A stretch of DNA of 64,000 nt from an uncultured Oscillospiraceae bacterium (GTDB lineage Bacteria; Bacillota; Clostridia; Oscillospirales; Oscillospiraceae), in the NCBI GenBank assembly GCA_934646185.1, contig CAKUEH010000005.1, positions 62,001 to 126,000 on the forward strand. The letters run 5' to 3'. Position 1 is the stretch's first letter; each line of letters opens with the position of its first letter. The notes under the pieces were generated by a model. It saw only the letters and a program-made list of their open reading frames with translations. It was not told the origin of the DNA and searched no databases. Shown piece after piece: positions 9,124-18,015 of the stretch. The translations under genes were made by a program, and so were the position numbers.

Positions 9124-9749
9124 CCGATATTCTGATCGTGGAAGATCAGCCGATGGTGCGAAAGCTGCTGGAATCCTATGTGGAAAAGGAGCCGGAATTC
9201 ATGCTTGCCGCGTCCATTCCGGGCGCAAATTTAGCGCCCGAGCTCTGCCGTCAGCAGCTGGTCGATCTGATCCTCATGGACGTGCAGACGGAAAACCGCG
9301 AAAACGGTCTGGCCGCCGCCGCGCAGATCAAAAAAGAGCGTCCGCAGATTAAAATCGTCATTGTGACCTCGCTTCTGGATGCCGAAGTCCTCCGGCAGGC
9401 GAAGCGGATCGGCGCGGACAGTCTGTGGTACAAGGACGGCAGCCAGGAGAAGCTCATGGAGATCGTGCGCCGGACGCTTGCCGGCGAGCATATCTTCCCG
9501 GACGCACCGCCCGTCACGCAGATCGGCACGGCAAAAAGCAGCGAATTTACCGAAGCGGAAATGCGCGTGCTGCGCTGTCTGGTGCAGGGCATGTCCTATA
9601 CGGCGACAGCGCAGACGCTCGGCATCGACGCGCGGACGGTCAAATTTCATGTCAGCAATATGCTCCAGAAGACAAACTTTGAAAACAAGCTGCAATTAGC
9701 GGTCGCGGCGATCGAAAACCGGCTGACCGCGAATTTCCCCGACGAATAA
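9120..9749 (+). CDS. NarL/FixJ-type response regulator
   Basis: 209 residues. The receiver domain has the acidic pair in VEDQP, phospho-acceptor D54 in LILMDVQT, and the switch/lysine region (VTSLLDAE...WYKDGS). A LuxR-type helix-turn-helix lies at residues 140-205 (FTEAEMRVLRCLVQGMSYTA, TVKFHVSNML). It starts inside the last codon of the kinase gene (ATGA) with AGGAGGAA before it. It appears intact although its partner kinase is broken, so it must be activated by another kinase or small phosphodonor, or be inactive (inference). Confidence 0.92.
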   Translation: MTDILIVEDQPMVRKLLESYVEKEPEFMLAASIPGANLAPELCRQQLVDLILMDVQTENRENGLAAAAQIKKERPQIKIVIVTSLLDAEVLRQAKRIGADSLWYKDGSQEKLMEIVRRTLAGEHIFPDAPPVTQIGTAKSSEFTEAEMRVLRCLVQGMSYTATAQTLGIDARTVKFHVSNMLQKTNFENKLQLAVAAIENRLTANFPDE

Positions 9750-9764
9750 CAAAAATTTTCTTCT

Positions 9765-9796
9765 GCACACTGTCCATTTGGACAGTGTGCTTTTTT
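9765..9796 (+). terminator. Intrinsic terminator after response regulator
   Basis: Perfect 11-base stem GCACACTGTCC / GGACAGTGTGC with a 4-base loop (ATTT), followed directly by six T. It separates the regulator from the lipoprotein operon. Confidence 0.95.
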
Positions 9797-9835
9797 GTTC
9801 TTCCGCTATGCTGGGTAACAGGAAGGAGGGATCCC

Positions 9836-10219
9836 ATGAAACGAATCGTGCTCGATCTGCAATGCGCCATGTTTGCCGACGCCATCACGATGGCGCTGGA
9901 GCGCTGCGATCCGGATTTTCGCATCGTGCGCGCCGACGCGCCGGACAAAACGGCGGCGCTCTGCAAGTCGAGCCTTGCCTATGCACTCATCATGGAGGTG
10001 ACCGGCTACACGCCGTGGCGGCTGGAAGAGCGGCTGCGGCTGCGTGACGAGGCGAAACGGCTGCGCCCGGACTGCAAAGTGCTGCTGCTCGTCGATGAAA
10101 ATGCCGACCGCGCCTTGGCGGCAAACGTCCTGCAAGCGAAAAAGGACGGACGCATTGACAACTTCATCTATGCCTCGGTCTCTCCGACGTATCTGGCCGC
10201 GGTGCTCGATACGCTCTAA
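9836..10219 (+). CDS. Stand-alone receiver-like protein
   Basis: 127 residues, preceded by AGGAAGGAGG. It resembles a response-regulator receiver fold (alternating strands and helices: KRIVLDLQCAMFADAI, CKVLLLVDENADRALAANVL). The usual phospho-acceptor aspartate is not evident; the expected position reads ALIMEVTGYTPW. No output domain follows. It is probably a degenerate, non-phosphorylated receiver acting as a protein-interaction module. It is the first gene of an operon of envelope proteins that directly follows the broken two-component system. Confidence 0.65.
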   Translation: MKRIVLDLQCAMFADAITMALERCDPDFRIVRADAPDKTAALCKSSLAYALIMEVTGYTPWRLEERLRLRDEAKRLRPDCKVLLLVDENADRALAANVLQAKKDGRIDNFIYASVSPTYLAAVLDTL

Positions 10220-10243
10220 AAGAATGTTTTTAAGGAGGAAACT

Positions 10244-11326
10244 ATGAAAATGAATGCGAAAAAGCTGCTTGCGCTGCTGCTGGCGGTGGTCTGTCTGCTG
10301 AGTCTCGCCGCCTGCGGCAAGGACGAGGGCGCGGACGTGACCGGAAAATATCTCTGCATCGCCATTGCCGAGGACGGCGTGAATTATACCGCGCCTGAGA
10401 ACAATGACCAATACGTCGAGCTCAAAAAGGGCGGCAAGGGCGAAATTTACACCGATCTGGCGTTCGAGCTGACATGGAAGCTCGACGGCGAGACGTTCTC
10501 CGGCAGCTATCAGATCTTCGGCATCGACGCGCCCGTGACCGGCACGCTCAAAGACGGCGTTCTGGAAATCCACGACGACGATATGGTCATGCGCTACCTC
10601 AAAGAGGGCGCGGAAGCGCCCGACTGGGCAAAGGACGTGGCGGCCGCCGCGGCAGAGCCGGCGGAAACCGACGACCCGCTGCTTGCGTTCTGGAACGGCG
10701 ACTGGTACGGCTGGTGGTTCATGTACGGCTGCAAGGGCAGCTATGAAGAATTTGAGGGCGCATACTGGGACTGCGAAGCGCATATTGAAATTGACCCCGA
10801 TACCTACACCGGCACGATGGAGATGTGGGACGACGAGCAGTATCAGAACATGGGCGGCATCGGCATGGTCGATGTTTCCCTGAGCGAAAGCGGCACGGGC
10901 GCGCACGGCACGCTGATGTCCGAGGGCGGCTGGTTCGAGGAAATGACGCTTTCGCACGCCGACTGGATCATCGATCCGGGTCTGGACGAATCCGATAATT
11001 TCCTCATCATCACCGGCTCCTATGACGACGATACCGGCAACGTCTACTACTACAAGATGATGATGCGCAAGTGGGGCGAGCTCTGGGAGGATATTGACGA
11101 GAGCAGCCGTCCGTGGAGCTATACCAGCTTCCCGCTGCGGCTCGGCCTGCGCGAGGATGGGCTCATCTACGCGCTCACCTTCTGGGATGAAGCGGGCGGC
11201 GAGACGCTTTCCATCTGCGCGCTGCTCCCCGGAAACGGGATGCTGGTGCTGACGCAGCTCGCGGGCGGAAGCCCGTTCGGCCTCGCCCCGGGCGAAACGC
11301 TGTATCTGGCAGAAACCTATGGATAA
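10244..11326 (+). CDS. Hypothetical lipoprotein, 360 residues
   Basis: N-terminal signal MKMNAKKLLALLLAVVCLL ending in the lipobox LAAC (Cys near residue 23) indicates a membrane-anchored extracytoplasmic lipoprotein. AAGGAGGAA precedes the ATG. The mature part is acidic and aromatic-rich with two beta-rich halves: an early lipocalin-like part (VTGKYLCIAIAEDG...GSYQIFGI) and a later one beginning LLAFWNGDWYGWWFMYGC. Both halves share the G-x-W/F-x-G-x-Y style also seen in the small lipoprotein at 13600. I do not recognise a named family. Likely a secreted sensor or binding protein of the operon (inference). Confidence 0.8.
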   Translation: MKMNAKKLLALLLAVVCLLSLAACGKDEGADVTGKYLCIAIAEDGVNYTAPENNDQYVELKKGGKGEIYTDLAFELTWKLDGETFSGSYQIFGIDAPVTGTLKDGVLEIHDDDMVMRYLKEGAEAPDWAKDVAAAAAEPAETDDPLLAFWNGDWYGWWFMYGCKGSYEEFEGAYWDCEAHIEIDPDTYTGTMEMWDDEQYQNMGGIGMVDVSLSESGTGAHGTLMSEGGWFEEMTLSHADWIIDPGLDESDNFLIITGSYDDDTGNVYYYKMMMRKWGELWEDIDESSRPWSYTSFPLRLGLREDGLIYALTFWDEAGGETLSICALLPGNGMLVLTQLAGGSPFGLAPGETLYLAETYG

Positions 11327-11338
11327 GGAGAAACTGCG

Positions 11339-11830
11339 ATGCAAGTAACGATCCAGAGCATCCCCGCAAGTCTTGCGGAGTTTGAAGCCCTCGCGGCTTC
11401 CGGAAAGCGCCCCGAGAACATCTGCGCGTTATTCCTGTGCGCGCTGGCGCTGTTTGACCGGGACAAGGACGCCGGGACTGCCGCGATGGACCTTCTGCGC
11501 GGCCCGCGGCCCATGACGCCGTATGATCAGCAGTTCCTGCGCGACCGGCTGCGCGGCAAAGCCTATCTGCCGCTGGCGTATTTCGAGGGGGCCGCGCCGG
11601 AAAACGGCTACACGCCGCGCGCGCCATACCGGCTCAACGTATTGGCAGACCCCAGACCGCAGGACATCGAGCCCGGCTATCTGCGCGTCTTTCTCAAAAC
11701 GGCAGGCGCAGATTCGCCAAAACCCATGAAGCTGCGGCAGAAAGCGTCCACCGGCGAATGGTTTTTGTGGGAGTATTCCAGCATTCTGAGCGGGATCCGC
11801 GTCCCGGTCAGCGAAGATCCGTGGGCTTAA
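11339..11830 (+). CDS. Hypothetical protein, 163 residues (DUF6935-like)
   Basis: No signal or membrane segment, so cytoplasmic. It starts 12 bases after the lipoprotein with GGAGAAA as ribosome site. Features: helical N-terminus (ASLAEFEALAASGKRPENIC), then DLLRGPRPMTPYDQQFLRDRL, a strand-rich middle (YRLNVLADP) and KASTGEWFLWEYSSIL near the end. From memory this resembles DUF6935, a small family in Clostridia often coded next to DUF4428/zinc-ribbon proteins. Its function is unknown, and that family assignment needs a profile search. Confidence 0.7.
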   Translation: MQVTIQSIPASLAEFEALAASGKRPENICALFLCALALFDRDKDAGTAAMDLLRGPRPMTPYDQQFLRDRLRGKAYLPLAYFEGAAPENGYTPRAPYRLNVLADPRPQDIEPGYLRVFLKTAGADSPKPMKLRQKASTGEWFLWEYSSILSGIRVPVSEDPWA

Positions 11831-11834
11831 GCCG

Positions 11835-12344
11835 ATGAAGCATGTGTTATCCGCGCTGCTGGCGGCAGGCGTCTTACTGCTTTGCGGCTGCGCGGCAAAA
11901 GCTCCCGCGCCGGGAGCGGAAGCGGTACCGGAAACGGCGGCGCTGCTTGAGGTCTCGTGGACGAAGACGAGCTCGTCGGCTGACAGCAGCTTCTGGTTCA
12001 CAGCCGGTAGACCCCAGTGGGGTTCGGACGGCGAAGGGCATTTTCTGAACTGCGAATACCGCGCGGAAACCGGCGAATTTGTCGAGCGGCGCGACGCAAA
12101 GCTGAAGGACGCGCAGTGGACAGAGCTGGAGACGCTGGTGCGGGGACTTGCTCTCGCGCCCTACGAAGCGCCGGACGAGAATCTGCTGGATGCGCCCAAC
12201 GGCGAGGTCACCATCACCTGGACGGACGGCGGCGGGAAGATCAGATGCCGCTATGCGCCTGACGGCGCGGACGCGCTGGACACCTTTCTGCACGGGCTTG
12301 CGGCACAGACGCAGACCCCGGCAGAATTGGAAGAAACCGAATAA
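11835..12344 (+). CDS. Hypothetical lipoprotein, 169 residues
   Basis: Signal peptide with lipobox LLCGC (Cys near residue 19), then a low-complexity Ala/Pro linker. A small domain of about 120 residues follows (SSSADSSFWFTAGRP, EYRAETGEFVERRDAKL, GEVTITWTDGGGKIRCRY). There are only four bases between the previous stop and this ATG, so it is translationally coupled. Family not recognised. Probably an extracytoplasmic component of the same system as the 360-residue lipoprotein. Confidence 0.75.
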   Translation: MKHVLSALLAAGVLLLCGCAAKAPAPGAEAVPETAALLEVSWTKTSSSADSSFWFTAGRPQWGSDGEGHFLNCEYRAETGEFVERRDAKLKDAQWTELETLVRGLALAPYEAPDENLLDAPNGEVTITWTDGGGKIRCRYAPDGADALDTFLHGLAAQTQTPAELEETE

Positions 12345-12358
12345 AAGGAGGAAACGGC

Positions 12359-12778
12359 ATGAAAGGACATAAATTCTTGAAAGTGACCGGCATTCTGATG
12401 ATCATCGCGGCGGTTTTCTACATCATCGCGGGCGTGTTCATCGGCGGTCTCGGTGCGCTGGCGGCAGGTCTCGGCGCGGGAAGCGGCTTGACGGCGAGCT
12501 ATTATCTGGCGCTTCTTGTGACGCTCGCCGGCGGCATTTGCCAGCTCATCGCGGGCATTGTCGGCGTCAAGCACAGCAAGAGCAGCGAAAACTCCAGAAA
12601 GTGCGTGATATGGGGCATCGCGGTCATTGCGTTCACGGTATTCGGCGCGGTTCTGAACACGATCAACAGCGCAAAATTCGACGTCGGAAGCGTCGTGACG
12701 GGACTTGTCGTGCCTGCGCTCTATCTCTACGGCGCAATTCTCAATTCCAAGGCGGATGATACCCAGACCGCCGTGTAA
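12359..12778 (+). CDS. Four-helix integral membrane protein, 139 residues
   Basis: Four hydrophobic stretches (about residues 9-40, 46-66, 78-100 and 108-126) with short loops and a glycine/alanine-rich first loop (FIGGLGALAAGLGAGSG). AAAAGGAGGAA precedes the start. No catalytic motif visible. Such small four-helix proteins occur in Clostridia as accessory membrane proteins. Here it sits between lipoproteins and a zinc-ribbon protein, suggesting a membrane-associated assembly (inference). Confidence 0.75.
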   Translation: MKGHKFLKVTGILMIIAAVFYIIAGVFIGGLGALAAGLGAGSGLTASYYLALLVTLAGGICQLIAGIVGVKHSKSSENSRKCVIWGIAVIAFTVFGAVLNTINSAKFDVGSVVTGLVVPALYLYGAILNSKADDTQTAV

Positions 12779-12790
12779 AAGGAGACACCA

Positions 12791-13564
12791 ATGGGACTTT
12801 TTGATAAGAAATACTGTGATATCTGCGGCGACAAGATCGGCCTGCTCGGCAACCGCAAATTAGAAGACGGCAACTGCTGCAAAACCTGCGCGAAAAAACT
12901 CTCGCCGTGGTTCAGCGAGCGGCGGCACTCAACGGTCAACGAGATCCAGCAGCAGCTCGCCTGCCGCGAGGAGAATCAGACCAAAGCGGCGCAGTTCCAG
13001 ATCATGCGGGAGCTTGGCAAGGAATGGCGCGTACTCTTTGACGATACGCACGGCTGGTTCACCTTGACACGGGCGAGAGATCTGGCCGGCGACAACCCGG
13101 ATATTCTGGCTTACAGCCAGCTCACCGGTTCCCGGCTGGACGTGGAGGAGACCCGGCGCGAGTTGAAACGGCAGGATAAGGACGGCAAGCAGGTCAGCTT
13201 TAACCCGCCGCGCTACGAATATTCCTGCAATTTCGATCTGACCGTCACGGTCAATAGCCCGTATTTCGATGAGATGAGCTTCCGGGTCAATCCGTGCCCG
13301 GTCACGCTGGAATCGGAAGCGCCGCGCGGCTTCTCCATCGCGCGCACCATCGACCCGACCTACAATCTTGAATACCGCAGATACAAGCAGCAGGTGGACG
13401 AGATCCGCGAAGCCATCGAAAAGGCCCGCAGCAAGGCGCATGCCGCGCCGGAACAGCCGCAAGCGGCCTCTGCCGCACCGGCCTCCGGCCCGTGGATTTG
13501 CCCTGCCTGCGGCGGGGCAAACACCGGGAAATTCTGCGAATACTGCGGCACGCCGCGCCCGTAA
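12791..13564 (+). CDS. DUF4428-type zinc-ribbon protein
   Basis: 257 residues. N-terminal double CxxC (YCDICGDKIGLLG ... CCKTCAKKL), as in DUF4428. The middle is strand-rich (YEYSCNFDLTVTVNSPYFDE). A helical Ala/Pro linker follows, then a C-terminal second zinc ribbon (WICPACGG...FCEYCGTPRP). Two zinc ribbons flanking a beta domain suggest a cytoplasmic adaptor or nucleic-acid/protein-binding factor, but no function is established. The start follows AAAAGGAGACACC. Confidence 0.8.
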   Translation: MGLFDKKYCDICGDKIGLLGNRKLEDGNCCKTCAKKLSPWFSERRHSTVNEIQQQLACREENQTKAAQFQIMRELGKEWRVLFDDTHGWFTLTRARDLAGDNPDILAYSQLTGSRLDVEETRRELKRQDKDGKQVSFNPPRYEYSCNFDLTVTVNSPYFDEMSFRVNPCPVTLESEAPRGFSIARTIDPTYNLEYRRYKQQVDEIREAIEKARSKAHAAPEQPQAASAAPASGPWICPACGGANTGKFCEYCGTPRP

Positions 13565-13599
13565 AAACAATGATTTCAGAACAAGAAAGGGAAATTATC

Positions 13600-13932
13600 A
13601 TGAAAAAATTTGTATCTCTGCTTCTCGTCGCCTCCATGCTGCTTCTTGTCCTCGCTGCCTGCGGCAGCAAGGACGCGCTCGCCGGAACGTGGACGGGCGA
13701 CCTCGGTCCCGACGGCGTCGTTACCTGGACGTTTGACGGCAGCGGCAAGGTCAAATTCGACAACGGCTTTGCCAAACAGGACGGCACGTATACCATCAGC
13801 GGCGATCAGGTCACCATCCAGCTCGAGCTCTGGGACGACGCGCAGACGTTCACGTTCTGCGTTGACAGAAACAGCCTGACCATGAACGAGACCTCCGGCG
13901 TGGGTCTGAGCGGCACTTACGAAAAGAAGTAA
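13600..13932 (+). CDS. Small lipoprotein, 110 residues
   Basis: Signal with lipobox VLAAC (Cys near residue 21). A single beta-barrel-like domain follows: ALAGTWTGDLGPDGVVTWTF ... DGTYTISGDQVTIQL ... SGTYEKK. The alternating G-x-W / G-x-Y pattern is typical of small secreted lipocalin-like domains. The start at 13600 is chosen for the GAAAGGG ribosome site and signal peptide; upstream in-frame codons lack both. Last gene of the operon, followed by strong inverted repeats. Confidence 0.82.
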   Translation: MKKFVSLLLVASMLLLVLAACGSKDALAGTWTGDLGPDGVVTWTFDGSGKVKFDNGFAKQDGTYTISGDQVTIQLELWDDAQTFTFCVDRNSLTMNETSGVGLSGTYEKK

Positions 13933-13936
13933 AAAA

Positions 13937-13970
13937 CAGACTCCCGCTCCGGCTTCGGAGCGGGAGTCTG
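13937..13970. terminator. 15-bp perfect hairpin at end of lipoprotein operon
   Basis: Arms 13937-13951 and 13956-13970 (CAGACTCCCGCTCCG / CGGAGCGGGAGTCTG) with a 4-base loop. A-rich DNA lies upstream (T-run only on the minus strand), but its position just after the stop fits a terminator or mRNA 3' end for the plus-strand operon. Confidence 0.75.
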
Positions 13971-13979
13971 CCGCTACAG

Positions 13980-14023
13980 AAACAGTGGGCGCTGAGGAAA
14001 CCGATCCTCGACGCCCACTGTTT
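13980..14023. terminator. Second inverted repeat, possibly bidirectional terminator
   Basis: AAACAGTGGGCG (13980-13991) pairs with CGCCCACTGTTT (14012-14023), and an inner GAGGA/TCCTC extends the stem. It lies ten bases after the first hairpin. Confidence 0.55.
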
Positions 14024-14431
14024 GGCTTTGCAGAAAGAGAGTTTGAGACCGGAGCAGGAGCTTGACGAGTGAGTGATGGAGAAAATACAGATGAAATGCA
14101 CATCGATGTCCATATCCCCGAATTTTGCGGCCGCGGCGTGATAGACGGTGTTTTGCTCCTTCCGCTCCAGTTCGATACGAAATATCACGTCTCTGATCTC
14201 CATGGCGCACCTCTCTGTAATCCAGCGCCAGATATCATGGGATGTATATCACTGCAGATGTTTTTCTTTTACATGGGTTCGGAATGGAGAAAAGAAATTT
14301 TACACAAAATGCAGAAAGATTTTCTATATTTTTTGCACATGATGCGTTATATAATTAAAAAAACGATAAATGTATTGTTGGATGGACAAAACGCCGGATG
14401 CGGCAAATATGCTTGACAGGGGAATCAAGGT
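14024..14431. other. Intergenic region without a supported gene
   Basis: About 400 bases. A possible short minus-strand reading frame starting near 14203 (MEIRDVIFRIELERKEQ...) has no ribosome site I trust and no recognised family. The last 130 bases are AT-rich and contain TATAAT at 14350-14355 with only weak -35 candidates. This is the likely promoter region for the locus starting at 14432. Confidence 0.5.
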
Positions 14432-16423
14432 ATGTCAATTCTACAAGAAGGAACAAGGAAGATTCTATCGGCCGATTTTCATGCAGAGAGCACACTGCCG
14501 GCCCTGACATTCAGTTTGGGAGCAAAAGAAAAAATCCGCACCCAACTCGACGAGGATGACGGCCTGTTTGTGAACTACGGGAGCGTTGACTCTGTGTATC
14601 CCTATGTGTGTCAGGATATGTATGATCGTGCGCAGGAGCCGAAGGAATACATAGCTGTTACGCTGGAGAATGAAAACCTGCGAGCTGTTTTTCTGCCGGA
14701 ATTCGGCGGAAAGCTCTGGGAGCTCATCGACAAACGAACCGGGCAGAATCTGCTGTTTTCCAATGAAGTTGTGCGGCCGTGCAACCTGGCTGTCCGAAAT
14801 GCGTGGACGTCAGGCGGCATCGAATGGAACTGCGGGTTCCGCGGGCATCATCCGTTTACCTGCTCGCTTGTCAATACGGCAAAGACAAAGCTGGACGACG
14901 GGACACCGGTCCTGCGCTTTTACTATTTTGAGCGCATCCGCTGCGCAGTGATCCAGATGGATCTTTTCCTGCCGGACGGATCGGAATTCCTGTTTGTACG
15001 TACGCGGCTCACAAATCCGAACGAAGATGTGATCCCGATGTACTGGTGGTCGAACATTGCTGTCAGATGTAAGAACGGTGACCGGGTGATTGTTCCGGCC
15101 GATCAGACGTACACGACCAATGCGTCGGAAACGGCGGTCATCAAGATTGATGTTCCTGTCCATAACGGCTGTGATTTGAGTTATCCCCGGAACACGGTGA
15201 TCGCGCACGACTTTTTCTGGAAAATGGAGCCGAAAAAGCGTCCGTATATCGCGCAGCTGGACAAAAACGGTTATGGCCTGTGCCAGACTTCGACGCCGCG
15301 CTTACGCGGAAGAAAACTTTTTGTCTGGGGGAATTCGCGCGGCGGCAGAAAGTGGGCCAGCTTCCTGACAGGCGATGGAATGGACGGCGCATATGACGAA
15401 ATTCAGGCAGGGCTTGCCAGTTCACAGTATGAATGCCTGCCGATGCCGCCCAAAACAGTATGGGAATGGATCGAGTGCTACGGCGCAATGCAGGCGGATC
15501 CCGCAAAGATACACGGTGGTTGGGAGCAGGCGCAGCAGGAAGCGGAGCAGATCCTTGACTGCCGGATGCCGGCAGTCGCGCTGGAACAGTGGCTGGAAAA
15601 GACACGGCGGATGGCAATAACCCCGGCAGAACTGATACTCCCGATGAATGACGGCTGGGGGGCACTGGAACTTGCGCGCCGGGAAAAGCTGGGGTGGAAC
15701 CGGATGAATCCGCAGCTTGATTTTGGACAAATTGGTCAGCCGCAGGCGTGCTGGATGCGACTTCTGACAGACGGCGCGATTGGCGAACAGGATCCGGACG
15801 AGGTCCCGGTCTCCTATATGCGTCAGCGTGAATGGATGGAGCTGCTGGAGCAGTCGGTCACACAAAAGGATCAGAACAACTGGTTCGCATGGTATTTGCT
15901 GGGGACTGCGTATCTCGCAGAAGAAAAAAACGAACAGGGGTGCGCGGCTTTGAAGCGCTCGACGGAGCTGCAGGATACAGCTTGGGCGGCCTACGGCCTT
16001 GCAGTCGCATATGAGCGCCTTCGGGAAAGGGAGAAAGCCTGCGCGAGTATGCAGAAGGCGTATGATATGCGCCGGAACGATATTGCATTGGCCAGGGAGG
16101 CGTGCCGTTGCCTGACGAAAAACGGCGCGCCGGAGCGAGCAGTGGAGCTGCTGACACATGCGGAGGAGTCGGTACGTCAGGATGCACGCTGCCGGCTGAT
16201 CTGCGCCGAGGCTCTGTTCCAGCTGGGGCGTGTAGCAGAAGCGGACAAGATTCTTTGCGGTGAAGACGGCAAACACTATCTGGTGGTACCTGATATCCGT
16301 GAGGGAGAAGTCAGTATCACAGAGCTTTGGATCGATATTCACAAGAGCCTGGGCGAAAGCGATCCGCAGCCGCCGGAGGAATTGGAATTCCGCAAGGATG
16401 TCAGACGTGCGGAATGGGGCTGA
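14432..16423 (+). CDS. DUF5107 domain protein with TPR repeats
   Basis: 663 residues, cytoplasmic. Residues about 20-340 match the DUF5107 type: a mutarotase-like beta-sandwich with YPYVCQDMYDR, LPEFGGKLWELIDK, GGIEWNCGFRGHHPF and PMYWWSNIAV. The C-terminal 200 residues are helical TPR-like repeats (WFAWYLLGTAYLAEEKNEQG, AYGLAVAYERLREREKAC). Proteins of this build are common in carbohydrate loci of gut bacteria and are presumed to act on sugars. The reaction is not established. It is the first gene of the second carbohydrate operon, and its stop lies 33 bases before the beta-helix gene. Confidence 0.82.
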   Translation: MSILQEGTRKILSADFHAESTLPALTFSLGAKEKIRTQLDEDDGLFVNYGSVDSVYPYVCQDMYDRAQEPKEYIAVTLENENLRAVFLPEFGGKLWELIDKRTGQNLLFSNEVVRPCNLAVRNAWTSGGIEWNCGFRGHHPFTCSLVNTAKTKLDDGTPVLRFYYFERIRCAVIQMDLFLPDGSEFLFVRTRLTNPNEDVIPMYWWSNIAVRCKNGDRVIVPADQTYTTNASETAVIKIDVPVHNGCDLSYPRNTVIAHDFFWKMEPKKRPYIAQLDKNGYGLCQTSTPRLRGRKLFVWGNSRGGRKWASFLTGDGMDGAYDEIQAGLASSQYECLPMPPKTVWEWIECYGAMQADPAKIHGGWEQAQQEAEQILDCRMPAVALEQWLEKTRRMAITPAELILPMNDGWGALELARREKLGWNRMNPQLDFGQIGQPQACWMRLLTDGAIGEQDPDEVPVSYMRQREWMELLEQSVTQKDQNNWFAWYLLGTAYLAEEKNEQGCAALKRSTELQDTAWAAYGLAVAYERLREREKACASMQKAYDMRRNDIALAREACRCLTKNGAPERAVELLTHAEESVRQDARCRLICAEALFQLGRVAEADKILCGEDGKHYLVVPDIREGEVSITELWIDIHKSLGESDPQPPEELEFRKDVRRAEWG

Positions 16424-16456
16424 GCGTTGTATAGAGATTGTAGAAAGGAACGAAAT

Positions 16457-17959
16457 ATGAAAAAGATTTTTGCAAGCCAGGTGGCAGTTCTGGACAGTAA
16501 CGTTTACACTGGCGGCGGGACAGACGTGACTGCGGCGCTTCAGGCGGCACTGGATCAGGCAGTTGAAGGCGACGGTGTGCATTTGGTCGTAGACGGTGCG
16601 GCGCTGATCCATGGTTTGAAGGTGCATTCCAACACGGTCATCGAATGCACCGGCCGAGACTGTGGATTCTATATGGCAGACTATGCTAACCGTCCAATGT
16701 TGACGAACAGTGATTGGAGCTACGAGGAGATCCGCAACCGGAATATTACGATCCAGGGCGGCACTTACAACCATAACTGCAAACATCAGGCGCATCATGT
16801 GTCTACCAAAGAATACCCCAATCCGACGGAAAAGGTTGAACCGGAGTTTCTGGAAGAGCACGGCGTCTACCTGATGGAGTTTTATGGAATGGAGGATCTG
16901 ACGATCCGAAATGTGACATTCCGCAATCAGAGAACATACACGCTCACGCTTGGCAACTTCAAAAATGCGTTGATCGAGCGTTCGACGATCGAAATGGCCG
17001 ATCATGTGCACCCCAGCAACCAGGATGGCTTCCATTTCTTCGGACCGGGCCAGTTTTTAACCATGCGCGATATTCGGGGCTGCACCGGTGATGACTTCAT
17101 CAATCTTGGCGCGGACGAGGTCGATGGAAAATCGTCGATTACGGACGTTCTGATCGACGGCATGATCCTGGACGGCACATGCCAGGGTGTGCGGATGCTG
17201 GCAAAGAGAGACGGGCGGCTTGACCGTGTCACTGTCCGTAACGTGACCGGCACATATCGCACATTTGCATTCAGCATCATTCCGTTCTGGGCGGGTGATA
17301 CCTTTGGCCACTACGGCGACTTGTTCTTTGAAAATATCGATCTGCGGCAGATCGAAGCGACCTATCACTATACACCGCTGACTTTCTTCCATGCAGGCGG
17401 CAATATCGACTGCCTGACGCTGAAGAATGTGCGGTTCCATATGCCGGTGCGAAACAGCCTGTTTCTTGATTTTGGCCGGCCATTCTTCTATCGCCCGCCT
17501 GAGCTGACCGACGAGGAAATGGAGTTTTATGGGATCGTTCCCGAATCCTATCTGCCGCCTGACTGGATGCCGGAAACAGCGCGGCCACATATCAGGGCGT
17601 TGATCATGGACGGGTGTACGATCGATTGCGACGAGAAATTCGATGGCGCGGAGATCATAGAGCTGCGTTACCGCGTTGACAACTGTATTGTAAAGAATTT
17701 TCAGCTGTTCCGCAGCGGATCTGCGTCTGTCAGCGGTGACTTGATCCGGCTGTGCCACGAGGCGCAGCTCGGCAACCTGATTGTGGAGGATGTATTCGCA
17801 GAGAAGCTGACGCATGTGATCTCAGCGGGCAAAGGCCACAGCATTGACTGCCTCAAGTGCAGCAATATTTTTGTCAAGGGCGGTTCGGAACAGCTGTTTG
17901 CGGTCGACGGGGCAAAGATTGGACATGCTGCCATGACGGATGTATGTAAGATCGGCTGA
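16457..17959 (+). CDS. GH28-like right-handed beta-helix glycosidase
   Basis: 500 residues, no signal peptide, so it acts on imported oligosaccharides. The N-terminus (GGGTDVTAALQAALDQAVE) is the usual pectate-lyase-superfamily opening. GH28-type acidic residues are visible: N-Q-D190 in SNQDGFHFFGPG and G-D212-D213 in GCTGDDFINL, a spacing close to polygalacturonases. GVRMLAKRDG stands where those have GVRIK. Start 16457 follows GAAAGGAA. Probable role: hydrolysis of galacturonate-containing or related glycosides. The changed third motif makes the exact substrate uncertain. Confidence 0.8.
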   Translation: MKKIFASQVAVLDSNVYTGGGTDVTAALQAALDQAVEGDGVHLVVDGAALIHGLKVHSNTVIECTGRDCGFYMADYANRPMLTNSDWSYEEIRNRNITIQGGTYNHNCKHQAHHVSTKEYPNPTEKVEPEFLEEHGVYLMEFYGMEDLTIRNVTFRNQRTYTLTLGNFKNALIERSTIEMADHVHPSNQDGFHFFGPGQFLTMRDIRGCTGDDFINLGADEVDGKSSITDVLIDGMILDGTCQGVRMLAKRDGRLDRVTVRNVTGTYRTFAFSIIPFWAGDTFGHYGDLFFENIDLRQIEATYHYTPLTFFHAGGNIDCLTLKNVRFHMPVRNSLFLDFGRPFFYRPPELTDEEMEFYGIVPESYLPPDWMPETARPHIRALIMDGCTIDCDEKFDGAEIIELRYRVDNCIVKNFQLFRSGSASVSGDLIRLCHEAQLGNLIVEDVFAEKLTHVISAGKGHSIDCLKCSNIFVKGGSEQLFAVDGAKIGHAAMTDVCKIG

Positions 17960-18015
17960 TCGTGCAGAAGACGGTGGAGCGCTTGAAACCAGAGAAACGG
18001 GGAGGCAGATGCGAT

